Part shown: positions 1-7,676 of the stretch, piece by piece | How the letters are laid out: each line of letters starts with the position of its first letter | Numbering within the stretch: position 1 is the stretch's first letter | DNA from: Bacteriovoracaceae bacterium | GTDB taxonomy: Bacteria > Bdellovibrionota > Bacteriovoracia > Bacteriovoracales > Bacteriovoracaceae | DNA: 54,597 bases | Direction of reading: 5' to 3' | NCBI GenBank assembly: GCA_016784965.1 | Contig: JADHTQ010000025.1 | Span: 1 to 54,597, forward strand | Made by a program: the position numbers and the translations under genes | Notes under the pieces: generated by a model | Databases searched by the model: none | What the model was told of the DNA's origin: nothing | What the model saw: the letters and a program-made list of their open reading frames with translations, nothing else

Positions 1-108
1 GATTTCTGAGGAGTTTTGGGCCTAATCTCGGCCATTTGGGTACAAAAATAAGAAAATTATTATGATTTTTATTGATCATTTTAAATGGTTATCAATATTT
101 AATGGATG

Positions 109-606
109 CTATGCGATAGGTGAAAAGTTCAGGATAACCCTTAACATTTCTAAAATTGTCTCGGGGTTAATGGGAGTATTTTCAATGGTGATTCTATCGA
201 CGGTTTGATCCTCAAATGGCATGTTTTGGCCATAACCTTTCACCCAAAATGGAATGGGTCTTCTGGGCGTATCTGTGGTTACTCCCTGGGGATTTAGGTT
301 AATTGCATTTTTGTATCTTCCCTCTCCTCCAATATCAACATGGATAGGTAGACGGTGTTTGATCCTTTGATCGACCAATACTTTTGCCTGCATTGCAACT
401 GGGGGGACGGGACTTATAAATTTTTGCCCCAGAGGTCGGACTATATGGAATTGATATGCAAATTGATCTGTGGATGTTTTACAAGTTGGGATACTTGCAA
501 ATAAACTACCAGAAATTAAAAAAAACAAACCGATCATAAATAGATTTATTCTAGGCCTAGTTAAACTAAGCAATACTACCTTGAAATTGAAATTTTTAAA
601 AACCAT
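109..606 (-). CDS. Secreted methyltransferase-like domain protein, apparently C-terminally truncated
   Basis: The protein has 165 aa. Residues 20-38 form a hydrophobic signal-like segment ending FAS. The rest looks like the front half of a class I SAM-dependent methyltransferase: HVDIGGEG (residues 89-96) resembles motif I, INLNP (102-106) the following strand, and MPFEDQTVDRITIENTPI (129-146) the region around motifs II and III. I recall very similar stretches at the C-termini of Rhs and other polymorphic-toxin proteins, which is recognition and not a search result. The sequence stops right after EMLRVIL, where family members continue with a PGG loop and a further strand, so the fold would be incomplete. 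No clear Shine-Dalgarno precedes the ATG; Met24 is an alternative start. It could be a small secreted effector or a decaying fragment. Confidence 0.6.
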   Translation of the reverse strand: MVFKNFNFKVVLLSLTRPRINLFMIGLFFLISGSLFASIPTCKTSTDQFAYQFHIVRPLGQKFISPVPPVAMQAKVLVDQRIKHRLPIHVDIGGEGRYKNAINLNPQGVTTDTPRRPIPFWVKGYGQNMPFEDQTVDRITIENTPINPETILEMLRVILNFSPIA

Positions 607-723
607 AGGTATGGAGTATACTACGAAGCGTGCGCTGCAGCAATAACTGGTTGTAATTTATGTAATAACTTCATACTAAGGGGAGCGGGCCGCCTACCAA
701 AAACAGCTCACCTAACAAAAAAT

Positions 724-1701
724 CTACCAACTTATTTGATACTGAACCTCAGCAACATCGGCTCCACTATCTTTATCTCGCCGATATTGAATCAACATAT
801 TTCCATATTGCACTGATGTTTTAGAAAACGTTGTTTTAGTCGGTGAACTAGCATCGGCTTCAAGTATCGTTTGAATAACAAAACTAGTTTTTTCCGGTGA
901 GTCACCTGTACGCCCATTAACTGTAAAAGTAAAACTTTCTATTCGTGGAGTATCTATACTAGTCGGCTCCTGCTCCTCGAATTGCTCTTCAGATGGTACG
1001 AAACGATCAAGCCCAAATGGTATGGGAACATTTGTTTTTACCTGTGCCTTAAAACTTGTAAGATAAGTATCAGGTGCCACGGGTATTGCAACACTGTCTG
1101 AAAGATCAACAGTTTTACTAAAGATGACATCAGGTTTGGTCAGCTCCCCAGTAGGAGTTACTGCCAATTTAGACCTAAGAGGACCACCCTTTAGCCCATA
1201 TACAATGCCAGGTTCATCAGATAGGACTACTTGAAAACCTGAAGCATATGGATCGATCCTTTTTTTAAATTTATCAGTATCAGGAGGTGTAGGATTTGGC
1301 CCAATTAAAGACGACTCAACTAGCGTGGGGCGAACTGTTCTTCCAATATCTGCTCTAAATAGAACATGGGTGCCGGGAGCTTGCTTTTTGTTTATCAATT
1401 CTTTTTTCAATTTTGCAGCATCTTGGAGGTAGGCAGAACCACAGGGACCAGCAGTATCGTCATTTTGGGGATTCCGTATTGCTGAGGCCATGCTTGCCAG
1501 AGTATTGTCCAGCTTAAGAGAAGATCGATAAAATTGTAATTGTTTCTTTGTTGGCCGTTTTTTTGGAGTGGGCGTGGGTACAAGAACTCTAGTAATATTG
1601 TGGGCATCATCTGCTAAAGTGCCGAGCATTACAAGGTCACTATTGCCAGTTGCAAGGCCTGGACTTAAAAATATTACAAGCATAGAGATGAACAATATCA
1701 A
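724..1701 (-). CDS. Exported protein of unknown function
   Basis: This is a 325-aa protein that I do not recognise. It starts at a TTG supported by an AGGA six bases upstream. An N-terminal hydrophobic segment (residues 2-18, then ATGNSD) looks like a signal peptide. The mature part is hydrophilic and rich in Pro, Thr and Asp, with a basic Pro/Thr/Lys patch near residues 40-52. The last 80 residues alternate polar and apolar residues in a beta-strand-like way and end in YQISW. No catalytic motif is visible. It lies upstream of the methyltransferase-like gene on the same strand, about 117 bp away, with no visible terminator between them, so co-transcription is possible. It is probably periplasmic or surface-exposed. 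Confidence 0.75.
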   Translation of the reverse strand: MILFISMLVIFLSPGLATGNSDLVMLGTLADDAHNITRVLVPTPTPKKRPTKKQLQFYRSSLKLDNTLASMASAIRNPQNDDTAGPCGSAYLQDAAKLKKELINKKQAPGTHVLFRADIGRTVRPTLVESSLIGPNPTPPDTDKFKKRIDPYASGFQVVLSDEPGIVYGLKGGPLRSKLAVTPTGELTKPDVIFSKTVDLSDSVAIPVAPDTYLTSFKAQVKTNVPIPFGLDRFVPSEEQFEEQEPTSIDTPRIESFTFTVNGRTGDSPEKTSFVIQTILEADASSPTKTTFSKTSVQYGNMLIQYRRDKDSGADVAEVQYQISW

Positions 1702-1953
1702 TTTATTTCCTCTTCAACAGGTGGTCAGTAACTTATCGGAAATTGTAGAAATATTATTAATTTATGCCTTTTTTGAACTGGGGCAGGAGAGTGGACAAAA
1801 GGATATACCAAGTTAATTATAAAACACTATATCGTATGTCTTAATTCAATTATGAAAAGTTTGTAAGAAACCATTAAAAAAAACATGTAAGTTTACCCTA
1901 AATAGCTTTGATGCAATATAAAATGTGAAGCAAAGAGTATAACTATATATGAG

Positions 1954-1982
1954 TTGACAATAGGCACACATTAGGCTATAAT
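1954..1982 (+). promoter_or_regulatory. Perfect consensus sigma70 promoter of the toxin-antitoxin pair
   Basis: TTGACA (1954-1959) and TATAAT (1977-1982) are separated by exactly 17 bp. Both hexamers match the sigma70 consensus at all six positions. Predicted transcription would begin near 1989, only about a dozen bases before the ATG at 2001. The rest of the roughly 300 bp between this gene and the divergent gene starting at 1701 is AT-rich, and I see nothing else in it. Confidence 0.85.
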
Positions 1983-2000
1983 TGATAAGGTAGGATGTAG

Positions 2001-2276
2001 ATGGGCAAGCAGTTTTTGTGGCAAAAGGCCAAGGATCAATGGCTTCTAAAAAAGCGTGGTATTTCCTTCGAAGATGTATTGGAGGGTATTGCAAATAATT
2101 TACTAGATGTAAGGGAGAATACAAGTAAACATCATGGTGATCAAATGGTGTTTATTATAAACTTCAATAATTATCCTTGGGTTGTGCCATTTAAGGAGAC
2201 AGAAAAAGCAATAATTCTTCTTACCGCCTTCCCTGATCGTAGATTAACAAAGGAGTTCGGTTTTGAAAAAGAATGA
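2001..2276 (+). CDS. Putative BrnT-like (DUF4258-like) toxin of a type II TA system
   Basis: This is a 91-aa basic protein. The N-terminus FLWQKAKDQWLLKKRGISFE is reminiscent of BrnT-type RNase toxins (F-W-x-KA-x-x-x-x-x-KH/RG-I-SFE). The body then has a conserved-looking beta pattern (MVFIINFNNYPWVVPF) and ends in a DRRLTKEF-like segment. BrnT toxins are RelE-fold ribonucleases of about 90 aa encoded before a CopG/BrnA antitoxin, and the gene order here matches: the next gene overlaps by 14 bp and encodes a ribbon-helix-helix-like protein. Expression is driven by the consensus promoter just upstream, with a purine-rich ribosome site (AAGGTAGGA). The toxin family assignment is by pattern and context; an unrelated BrnT-sized toxin is possible. 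Confidence 0.7.
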   Translation: MGKQFLWQKAKDQWLLKKRGISFEDVLEGIANNLLDVRENTSKHHGDQMVFIINFNNYPWVVPFKETEKAIILLTAFPDRRLTKEFGFEKE

Positions 2277-2586
2277 CTTACTCAAAGAGGAAAAGACCAC
2301 TTCTGACCAGTTAGCTAAGGGGAAGTATAAATCGGTTTCCAAAAGAGAAAAAAGTAAGTATGCCCATGCGGCCAAGAGTGAGATTAACAGGAGGAAAGAG
2401 GTTCGCAAAGAAAAAAGAATAAATGTGCGACTAACAAATGAGGACCTTGTCCACTTAAAAGATAAAGCGCAACAAGAGGGGTTACCATATCAAACTCTTG
2501 TGACAAGTATCATACATAAGTACTTAAATGGATATTTAATCGATGTGAATAATGTGTCTGTCATAAAAAAATTATTAAAAGTATGA
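2263..2586 (+). CDS. CopG/BrnA-like ribbon-helix-helix antitoxin
   Basis: The protein has 107 aa and starts at TTG behind AAGGAG with seven-base spacing, inside the end of the toxin gene, so translation is probably coupled. The first 48 residues are very Lys/Arg/Glu-rich and probably disordered, which is where a toxin-binding tail is unusual (antitoxins more often bind through the C-terminus). Residues 52-90 (RINVRLTNEDLVHLKDKAQQ, then EGLPYQTLVTSIIHKYLNG) match the CopG/BrnA antitoxin pattern of a strand followed by two helices with the GLPYQTL turn. Such proteins neutralise the toxin and repress their own promoter as dimers. The gene is followed by a hairpin at 2604-2633. Confidence 0.8.
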   Translation: MKKNDLLKEEKTTSDQLAKGKYKSVSKREKSKYAHAAKSEINRRKEVRKEKRINVRLTNEDLVHLKDKAQQEGLPYQTLVTSIIHKYLNGYLIDVNNVSVIKKLLKV

Positions 2587-2603
2587 GAGATGATTTAAGT
2601 GCC

Positions 2604-2633
2604 TTTAGGGGAACAAATAATTGTCCCCCTAAA
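2604..2633. terminator. Hairpin between convergent genes, possible bidirectional terminator
   Basis: The 13-base arm beginning TTTAGGGG pairs with the arm ending CCCCTAAA, with one A/C mismatch and an ATAA loop. Neither side has a proper T-tract, so intrinsic termination is likely weak. Its position between the ends of the antitoxin gene and the peptidase gene fits a shared 3' end. Confidence 0.5.
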
Positions 2634-2646
2634 CTTAAAAAATATA

Positions 2647-4125
2647 TTAAGGATAAATCTTAGAGCCTAAAGACCCATCATTGCTGCCTGGGATGGCACC
2701 AGTTGCAATTGGGTTTTGGCTATTGTCATCATAATGAGGAGTTTCATTTGCTGTATCGTGGCTACGAGCATACTCATACACTTCTGCCATCGATATTTTG
2801 TTGTCTGAATTAGCGTCAACAACTAAGCTTTGAGAAGTATTATCAATTTTACTTCCATTTAATGCTGAGATCCACCAGTAGGTGAAAATGTTATAGGTTG
2901 TCCCGCCATAAGAAAATTCCTCTTCAGAGGCCGCTGACATCAAGACTCTTTTGCTATAGTTGCCAATCAATTGTCGTGAGTTTACTGCCCCTATTCTACG
3001 TGTTCCAATTGGCCCAAGCTCAATACGGGGACCAGCTCTTGGAACAGGAGGTAATCGAAGAGAGTAAGGCTTCATTAGATCATCGATAAACCCACCGCTA
3101 AAGCATTGCTCCATAACTATTGAGATTGACTTTATATGAGAAAGCTTATCAATTTCTTTGGCAAAATCATCATCTGTAATTTTACTTTGCCAAAGATATA
3201 AAACCTCATCGAAGCTAACGATATCATTTTTGTCACCGTCACCATTTAGATCCATGTTTAAGCTAGATTCAGAATAATTATCTTGCTCGTCACCATTAGT
3301 ATCTACAACACCACCCTCAATTGACTTGTTTTGAAGATGGAAACCACCGCCGTGGTTATTAGTCATAATTAATACTTCATCATTACTGGTTAAACTGGCC
3401 TTTAAGTCATTAAAGAGATCTTTAATTTCTGCCTTAGTAGCACCACCATCAACTGGCATGCTATTTGCCACTCTGGGGGTTCCATCAGCATACAATACAT
3501 GGATATTCTCTTCGCGGTAACATTTTTTGGTAACTAAAACTTCATAAGTTTTGGCCAGATCATTCCAATAACGAGCATGGTTATTTGTTGCATCGTAGCC
3601 GCCTGAGATCAAAATGGCATGTTTGTTGGCCTTTCTTATAATACAGTTACCTAGACCTACAAGCACGAAGTCAGGAATTTTTCTCCACAGATCTGCTCTG
3701 CTTATTTGAGTAACTCGAGTGACATTTCTTGGAGCTGGTTTTTTTAAACTTGGTACTCTTAGATTTCCTCGCATGCGTGAAAATTTCACTTGAGTTATAA
3801 CTTCAACTTTCTCACCATTTTTAACACCACTTAAAGGTGCAGCTAATCTAACAAATGAGTTTTTTGGCAGAAGTGTGTTTCTTTTAACTAAGTTAAAGTT
3901 ATCTAGTAACATGGGCACAGTCCCATCATAATAGAAGCCCCTGACTTTAACCGCTTGGCGAGCATTTCGCAAGTTGTGGACTGCTCTAACTGAGATAGGC
4001 CTAAGATTTATCTGCGGCAAGCGAGGGTTGTTTCCAACTCGTCGAATATTGTTTCGACTTTGTGCAAATACTAGAGGGGTAATTAGGAACATTAGGACAA
4101 TAATTGAAATTCGTTTGGTTTTCAT
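2647..4125 (-). CDS. Exported caspase/legumain-like cysteine peptidase with calcium-loop motifs
   Basis: The protein has 492 aa counted from the ATG at 4125, chosen over an in-frame GTG two codons upstream because AAGG sits at good spacing. A signal peptide ends at about FAQ. The catalytic pattern of clan CD peptidases is visible: a strand ending in TNNHGGG (His near 258), then MEQCFSGGF (Cys near 341), after a strand HAILISGGYD (about 169-178). Three acidic loops resemble EF-hand/thrombospondin calcium sites: DTNGDEQDN (about 275), DLNGDGDKNDIVSFDE (about 292) and DANSDNKISMAEV (about 437). I infer a calcium-dependent secreted peptidase resembling families C13/C14. The N-terminal 150 residues form a basic, beta-rich region of unknown role. 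Confidence 0.75.
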   Translation of the reverse strand: MKTKRISIIVLMFLITPLVFAQSRNNIRRVGNNPRLPQINLRPISVRAVHNLRNARQAVKVRGFYYDGTVPMLLDNFNLVKRNTLLPKNSFVRLAAPLSGVKNGEKVEVITQVKFSRMRGNLRVPSLKKPAPRNVTRVTQISRADLWRKIPDFVLVGLGNCIIRKANKHAILISGGYDATNNHARYWNDLAKTYEVLVTKKCYREENIHVLYADGTPRVANSMPVDGGATKAEIKDLFNDLKASLTSNDEVLIMTNNHGGGFHLQNKSIEGGVVDTNGDEQDNYSESSLNMDLNGDGDKNDIVSFDEVLYLWQSKITDDDFAKEIDKLSHIKSISIVMEQCFSGGFIDDLMKPYSLRLPPVPRAGPRIELGPIGTRRIGAVNSRQLIGNYSKRVLMSAASEEEFSYGGTTYNIFTYWWISALNGSKIDNTSQSLVVDANSDNKISMAEVYEYARSHDTANETPHYDDNSQNPIATGAIPGSNDGSLGSKIYP

Positions 4126-4395
4126 GGTCACCTTCGTTAATTAAAATGGTTAATAATAGGGAAATTGGTCACTTGGTACCTGAAAGTTATGTGGCACTGT
4201 AAATAAAATTTGTAAAGTTCGTTTTCACATTTTGAAAAAAATACAAAACGAAAAACAAAAACAGCTAACAGATAAAAATGGCATCTCAGTTGCAACAATA
4301 ACCATAACAACATTAAGTGCGTCCACAAAACGGTAAGTTGTGTGGTCAAAACGTGTAAACTATTTTTACAACTGTAAAAATATTGGGGCAAATTT

Positions 4396-5511
4396 ATGAA
4401 AAAATTACTAATTTTAAAGATGATGATGTTTAGCTTGTTCGCCCTATATTCAAATTTATTATTTTGTAAAACGATCAAGATCACCAAGGCACAAAACGCC
4501 CCAGTAAAAATTTGTAATCCACAACAAATTGCTAGCTGTTTTAGGGATAAATTAACTGCCAACCACCCATTTGAGATTTATCATGGGAAGAAGACGGAAT
4601 ATGTGGCACTTTTAATTCATGGGTTGAGTGATTCTCCTTACTTTTATAAAGATGTGGCCCCAATAATTTTTAATAAGGGGATTAATGTTTATAGTATCAG
4701 GTTAAAAGGGCATGGAACTAAGGTGGAGCATTTAAAACAGGTGAGTTATCTGGATTGGATAGAGGATGTAAAGTTTGGTATGAAAGAGGCCCTAAAGCGT
4801 GGAAAAAAGGTTATTATTGCTGGGTTTTCAACTGGAGGGGGCCTGGCCTCATACTTTGCTACAACTAAAAAAAATAATGCTCACATTCGTGGTTTGATTT
4901 TGTTTTCTCCGGCGATATCTTTGAATATGGATGCGCAAGTGCTGTGTGAGTTGAGTAATGAAAATAGGGAGCAGTTGGGTTATGAGTATGTATCCCCGAT
5001 AGAGCATAGCCATGGGGTGAAATATCAAAAAATTGCAGGTCATGCAGTTTGTGAGCTAGACAAGCTCAATCAGCAATTTGGTACTTTTTTAAATAGAGGA
5101 GGTCAAAGGGGACCAGTTTATAAAATTGGAAACTATCGAATTTTTCAAATTGATCACTTTGAATCTAAGTTTTTTGATATACTCTTTAATCACAATTTTA
5201 AGGAGTTAAAAGTTCCAAGCTTGACGGTAATTAGTGAGTATGATGATGCTGTTGATATTAATGGTGCTTTTTTAATGCTTGAAGCAGCAGTGGGCCCTGG
5301 GACTATTGTCCATTTTTCAGATGGAACCACTCGAGAGAGTGATCGCGATAATTTGCAGATTTTAAAATACACAGTTGATGAATTGCCACATGCTGAAATT
5401 TTAACTAAAAAGCAAAAAGATTCATTCACCCCAATAGGCAATCCACATTTTGCCAAAGTGGAAGCGGCGCTTACAGACTATTTAAATAAGTATTTTGTCC
5501 AATCCAATTGA
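4396..5511 (+). CDS. Exported alpha/beta hydrolase (lipase/esterase-like)
   Basis: This 371-aa protein has an N-terminal signal-like segment (residues 1-24). The alpha/beta-hydrolase core is clear: oxyanion HG in LLIHGLSDSP (about 72-81), the RLKGHG strand turn (102-107), the nucleophile elbow GFSTGG (Ser145), an acidic residue in SEYDDAVD (about 280-287) and His332 in ELPHAE. This arrangement is typical of monoacylglycerol-lipase or carboxylesterase-type enzymes, so it probably cleaves an ester in the envelope or outside the cell. A GGGG stretch precedes the ATG. The gene is divergent from the peptidase at 2647-4125 across about 270 bp without further recognisable features. The substrate cannot be told from sequence. 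Confidence 0.85.
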   Translation: MKKLLILKMMMFSLFALYSNLLFCKTIKITKAQNAPVKICNPQQIASCFRDKLTANHPFEIYHGKKTEYVALLIHGLSDSPYFYKDVAPIIFNKGINVYSIRLKGHGTKVEHLKQVSYLDWIEDVKFGMKEALKRGKKVIIAGFSTGGGLASYFATTKKNNAHIRGLILFSPAISLNMDAQVLCELSNENREQLGYEYVSPIEHSHGVKYQKIAGHAVCELDKLNQQFGTFLNRGGQRGPVYKIGNYRIFQIDHFESKFFDILFNHNFKELKVPSLTVISEYDDAVDINGAFLMLEAAVGPGTIVHFSDGTTRESDRDNLQILKYTVDELPHAEILTKKQKDSFTPIGNPHFAKVEAALTDYLNKYFVQSN

Positions 5512-5598
5512 GCTATTGATAAACAAGGGATCATTCTTTAGAATATATGCTTAGAATAGGTAAATTACTGCCCATTGTTTAAGGATGTAGGAAATAGG

Positions 5599-7674
5599 AT
5601 GACTAGCTGTACTCACAGAGAAAGTTTTTTAGACAGGTACAAAGATGAAGCGGTTCCCAATTTAATCAATCGCAAATTGCTAATTCACAAGCAGCTGGAG
5701 CGGCCATCTAGGTCTTATGTGGTCTACACTGACCTGCACGGCTCCTACGAGAAATTCCTGCACTGGCTTAAAAATGGTCTGGGTTACTATCGCATTGTGA
5801 TCAGAAAAATTTTAGGTGCCTCCTATTCTGAAGAGATTTGTGAGCACTACGAGAAGTTATTTCTTCTAGTTAATAGAACCAGAATTAAGGCCATCGAAAA
5901 GATTATAGCTGATGGCGATAAAGCTACAGATGGCTATCATTCCAAGGCGTTTTTTACGGAAAAAATTTCCAAAAAATTCATTGCAACTCTAAAAGATATC
6001 GAGAAATTTGGACTTTCTAAACAATGCATTTTTGAGGACTTGTTAGTCTTGTTGCGCAAAATTACCAAAGAGGATGAGCATCGCATTATTAAGGTGGTCC
6101 CGCCTGAATATTTAGAAAATACCTTGAAGTTATTTTTTAAAAAAGACAGACCTAGCTATGAATCTTTGATTCAAGGAATTGTTGGCAACGAACAGGTGTT
6201 TAATATTACAGCTTCTTTGATTGTTAAGTTAATCCTAATAAATGTGTACGATAAACACATAAACCTAGGTGATACCTTTGACCGTGGCAATGATGCTGAT
6301 AAACTGGTTCAACTCTATAAAATTTACTTCAGCTCAAAGACCAATTCAGCTCCACTACATTACATTTGGGGCAACCACGACATTTTGTGGATGGGGGCCT
6401 CAATTGGCAACCCCATTTTAGGCATTACCGCTTTGCGCGTCTCTTTGCGCTATAACAATACAGACTTTTTGGACCGCTACGGGTTTTGCTTAAATAAACT
6501 TCGCGACTATGCTCTAAAAACATATAAAGAGGTTCCAACAGGTGTCTATCTAAAGGGAAAAGAGTTCGGCAAGTACTCTAGAGAAGACGCGATTAAGATG
6601 ACTAAAGTCTTGTTGATCTTGGAAGCAAAACTGACTGTAATTTATTTAAAAGATACGATGGTCACGCCTGGAGATATTGATTACAAAGGCCCTCATGCTT
6701 ATTACTATCGGCTTTTGAAAATGCTTCCCACAGGTATTAAAGAGGATCCTGCCATATGGAAGGAGTATCAAAAAAAGAATCCTCTATTTTCTGATGTATA
6801 CTTTCCGACCATTGATCCAGAGTGTCCGGAAAAGTTAACAAAAGAAGAAGAGCAGATCGCCGCAGACCTCACTAGGCAATTTACCACTTTGCCAAAGCTG
6901 CAAGATGATATGCGCTGGCTTTTTGAAAATGGCGAGGCCTACCGGGTGGTTGACAATACCCTGTACTATCATGGGGCCCTGCCTGCCACTGACGATATGG
7001 AGCTTGCCTCAATTAAAGGAAACAAGGGCAAAGCGCTGCTGGATTATTTGCAACAAGACTTACGAAGAATTGCCAAGTCAATGAGAAGTGGCAAGCAGAT
7101 GAATTTGCGCGAGAAGATGCTTCTTTGGTATTTGTGGTGTGGTAAATATTCACCAGTGTTTTGTAAAAGCAAAATGGCGACTTTAGAGCGTGGTGTATTT
7201 AATCAAAAAGAGGCGAGCAAAGATCCCATTACAACGTGGACTGAAACTTCTAATCCCTATTACAAACATATCAGAAATGATGTGTTTTTAAGTAAAATTT
7301 TAGCTGAGTTTCATGCTGACAAACTCTGTATGGGACACACTCCGGTCAAGTCCGTAGAACAAGGGATTTTAAGTCAAAACTTGGGAGCTTTTATCATCGA
7401 TGGCGGAGCTTCAGATGCCTATGGAGACAGAGGTGCCGTTTTGATCAACACTCCGGAGTTTACCTATTTAACTTTGCATCCTCCACTAAATGAGTTAAAA
7501 AAAGCAGAGGAAGAAGACAGACTTCCCAATGTAGAGATTATCCCTTTAGAGGAGATGAAAACTTTGAAAATTCGTCACATGGATAAGGGATATTTTCTCA
7601 AAAAAGAGTTGTCAGTGATTAATGAGTTGCTTGAGACAAAGTTAGATGGCCTATGTGACCAGTACTTTTATTAG
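5599..7674 (+). CDS. fbp: Fructose-1,6-bisphosphatase, class III
   Basis: The protein has 691 aa counted from the ATG at 5599. A longer TTG start at 5575 has no ribosome site, whereas AGGA stands six bases before the ATG. Metallophosphatase motifs are present: YTDLHGSYEKF near residue 41, HINLGDTFDRGND near 220, IWGNHDILWMG near 256, and later MGHTPV and DGGASDAYGDRG. This is the class III FBPase of Firmicutes and scattered other phyla, usually about 640-670 aa, which hydrolyses fructose 1,6-bisphosphate to fructose 6-phosphate in gluconeogenesis and needs divalent metal. It acts in the cytoplasm. Its stop lies 2 nt from that of the convergent GH13-like gene. Confidence 0.95.
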   Translation: MTSCTHRESFLDRYKDEAVPNLINRKLLIHKQLERPSRSYVVYTDLHGSYEKFLHWLKNGLGYYRIVIRKILGASYSEEICEHYEKLFLLVNRTRIKAIEKIIADGDKATDGYHSKAFFTEKISKKFIATLKDIEKFGLSKQCIFEDLLVLLRKITKEDEHRIIKVVPPEYLENTLKLFFKKDRPSYESLIQGIVGNEQVFNITASLIVKLILINVYDKHINLGDTFDRGNDADKLVQLYKIYFSSKTNSAPLHYIWGNHDILWMGASIGNPILGITALRVSLRYNNTDFLDRYGFCLNKLRDYALKTYKEVPTGVYLKGKEFGKYSREDAIKMTKVLLILEAKLTVIYLKDTMVTPGDIDYKGPHAYYYRLLKMLPTGIKEDPAIWKEYQKKNPLFSDVYFPTIDPECPEKLTKEEEQIAADLTRQFTTLPKLQDDMRWLFENGEAYRVVDNTLYYHGALPATDDMELASIKGNKGKALLDYLQQDLRRIAKSMRSGKQMNLREKMLLWYLWCGKYSPVFCKSKMATLERGVFNQKEASKDPITTWTETSNPYYKHIRNDVFLSKILAEFHADKLCMGHTPVKSVEQGILSQNLGAFIIDGGASDAYGDRGAVLINTPEFTYLTLHPPLNELKKAEEEDRLPNVEIIPLEEMKTLKIRHMDKGYFLKKELSVINELLETKLDGLCDQYFY

Positions 7675-7676
7675 GC

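Noticed and set aside
1-79. Open minus-strand frame starting at ATG 77-79 and leaving the window on the left
   Set aside because: Only 26 codons visible, no ribosome site, Asn/Lys/Pro-rich; not enough to call a gene.
1568-1816. Plus-strand ORF over the start of the exported protein gene
   Set aside because: No ribosome site; lies antisense to a better-supported gene with a signal peptide.
4137-4562. Minus-strand hydrophobic ORF of 141 codons over the hydrolase start
   Set aside because: Low-quality sequence rich in Phe/Leu, as expected from antisense of an AT-rich gene; overlaps the hydrolase signal peptide.
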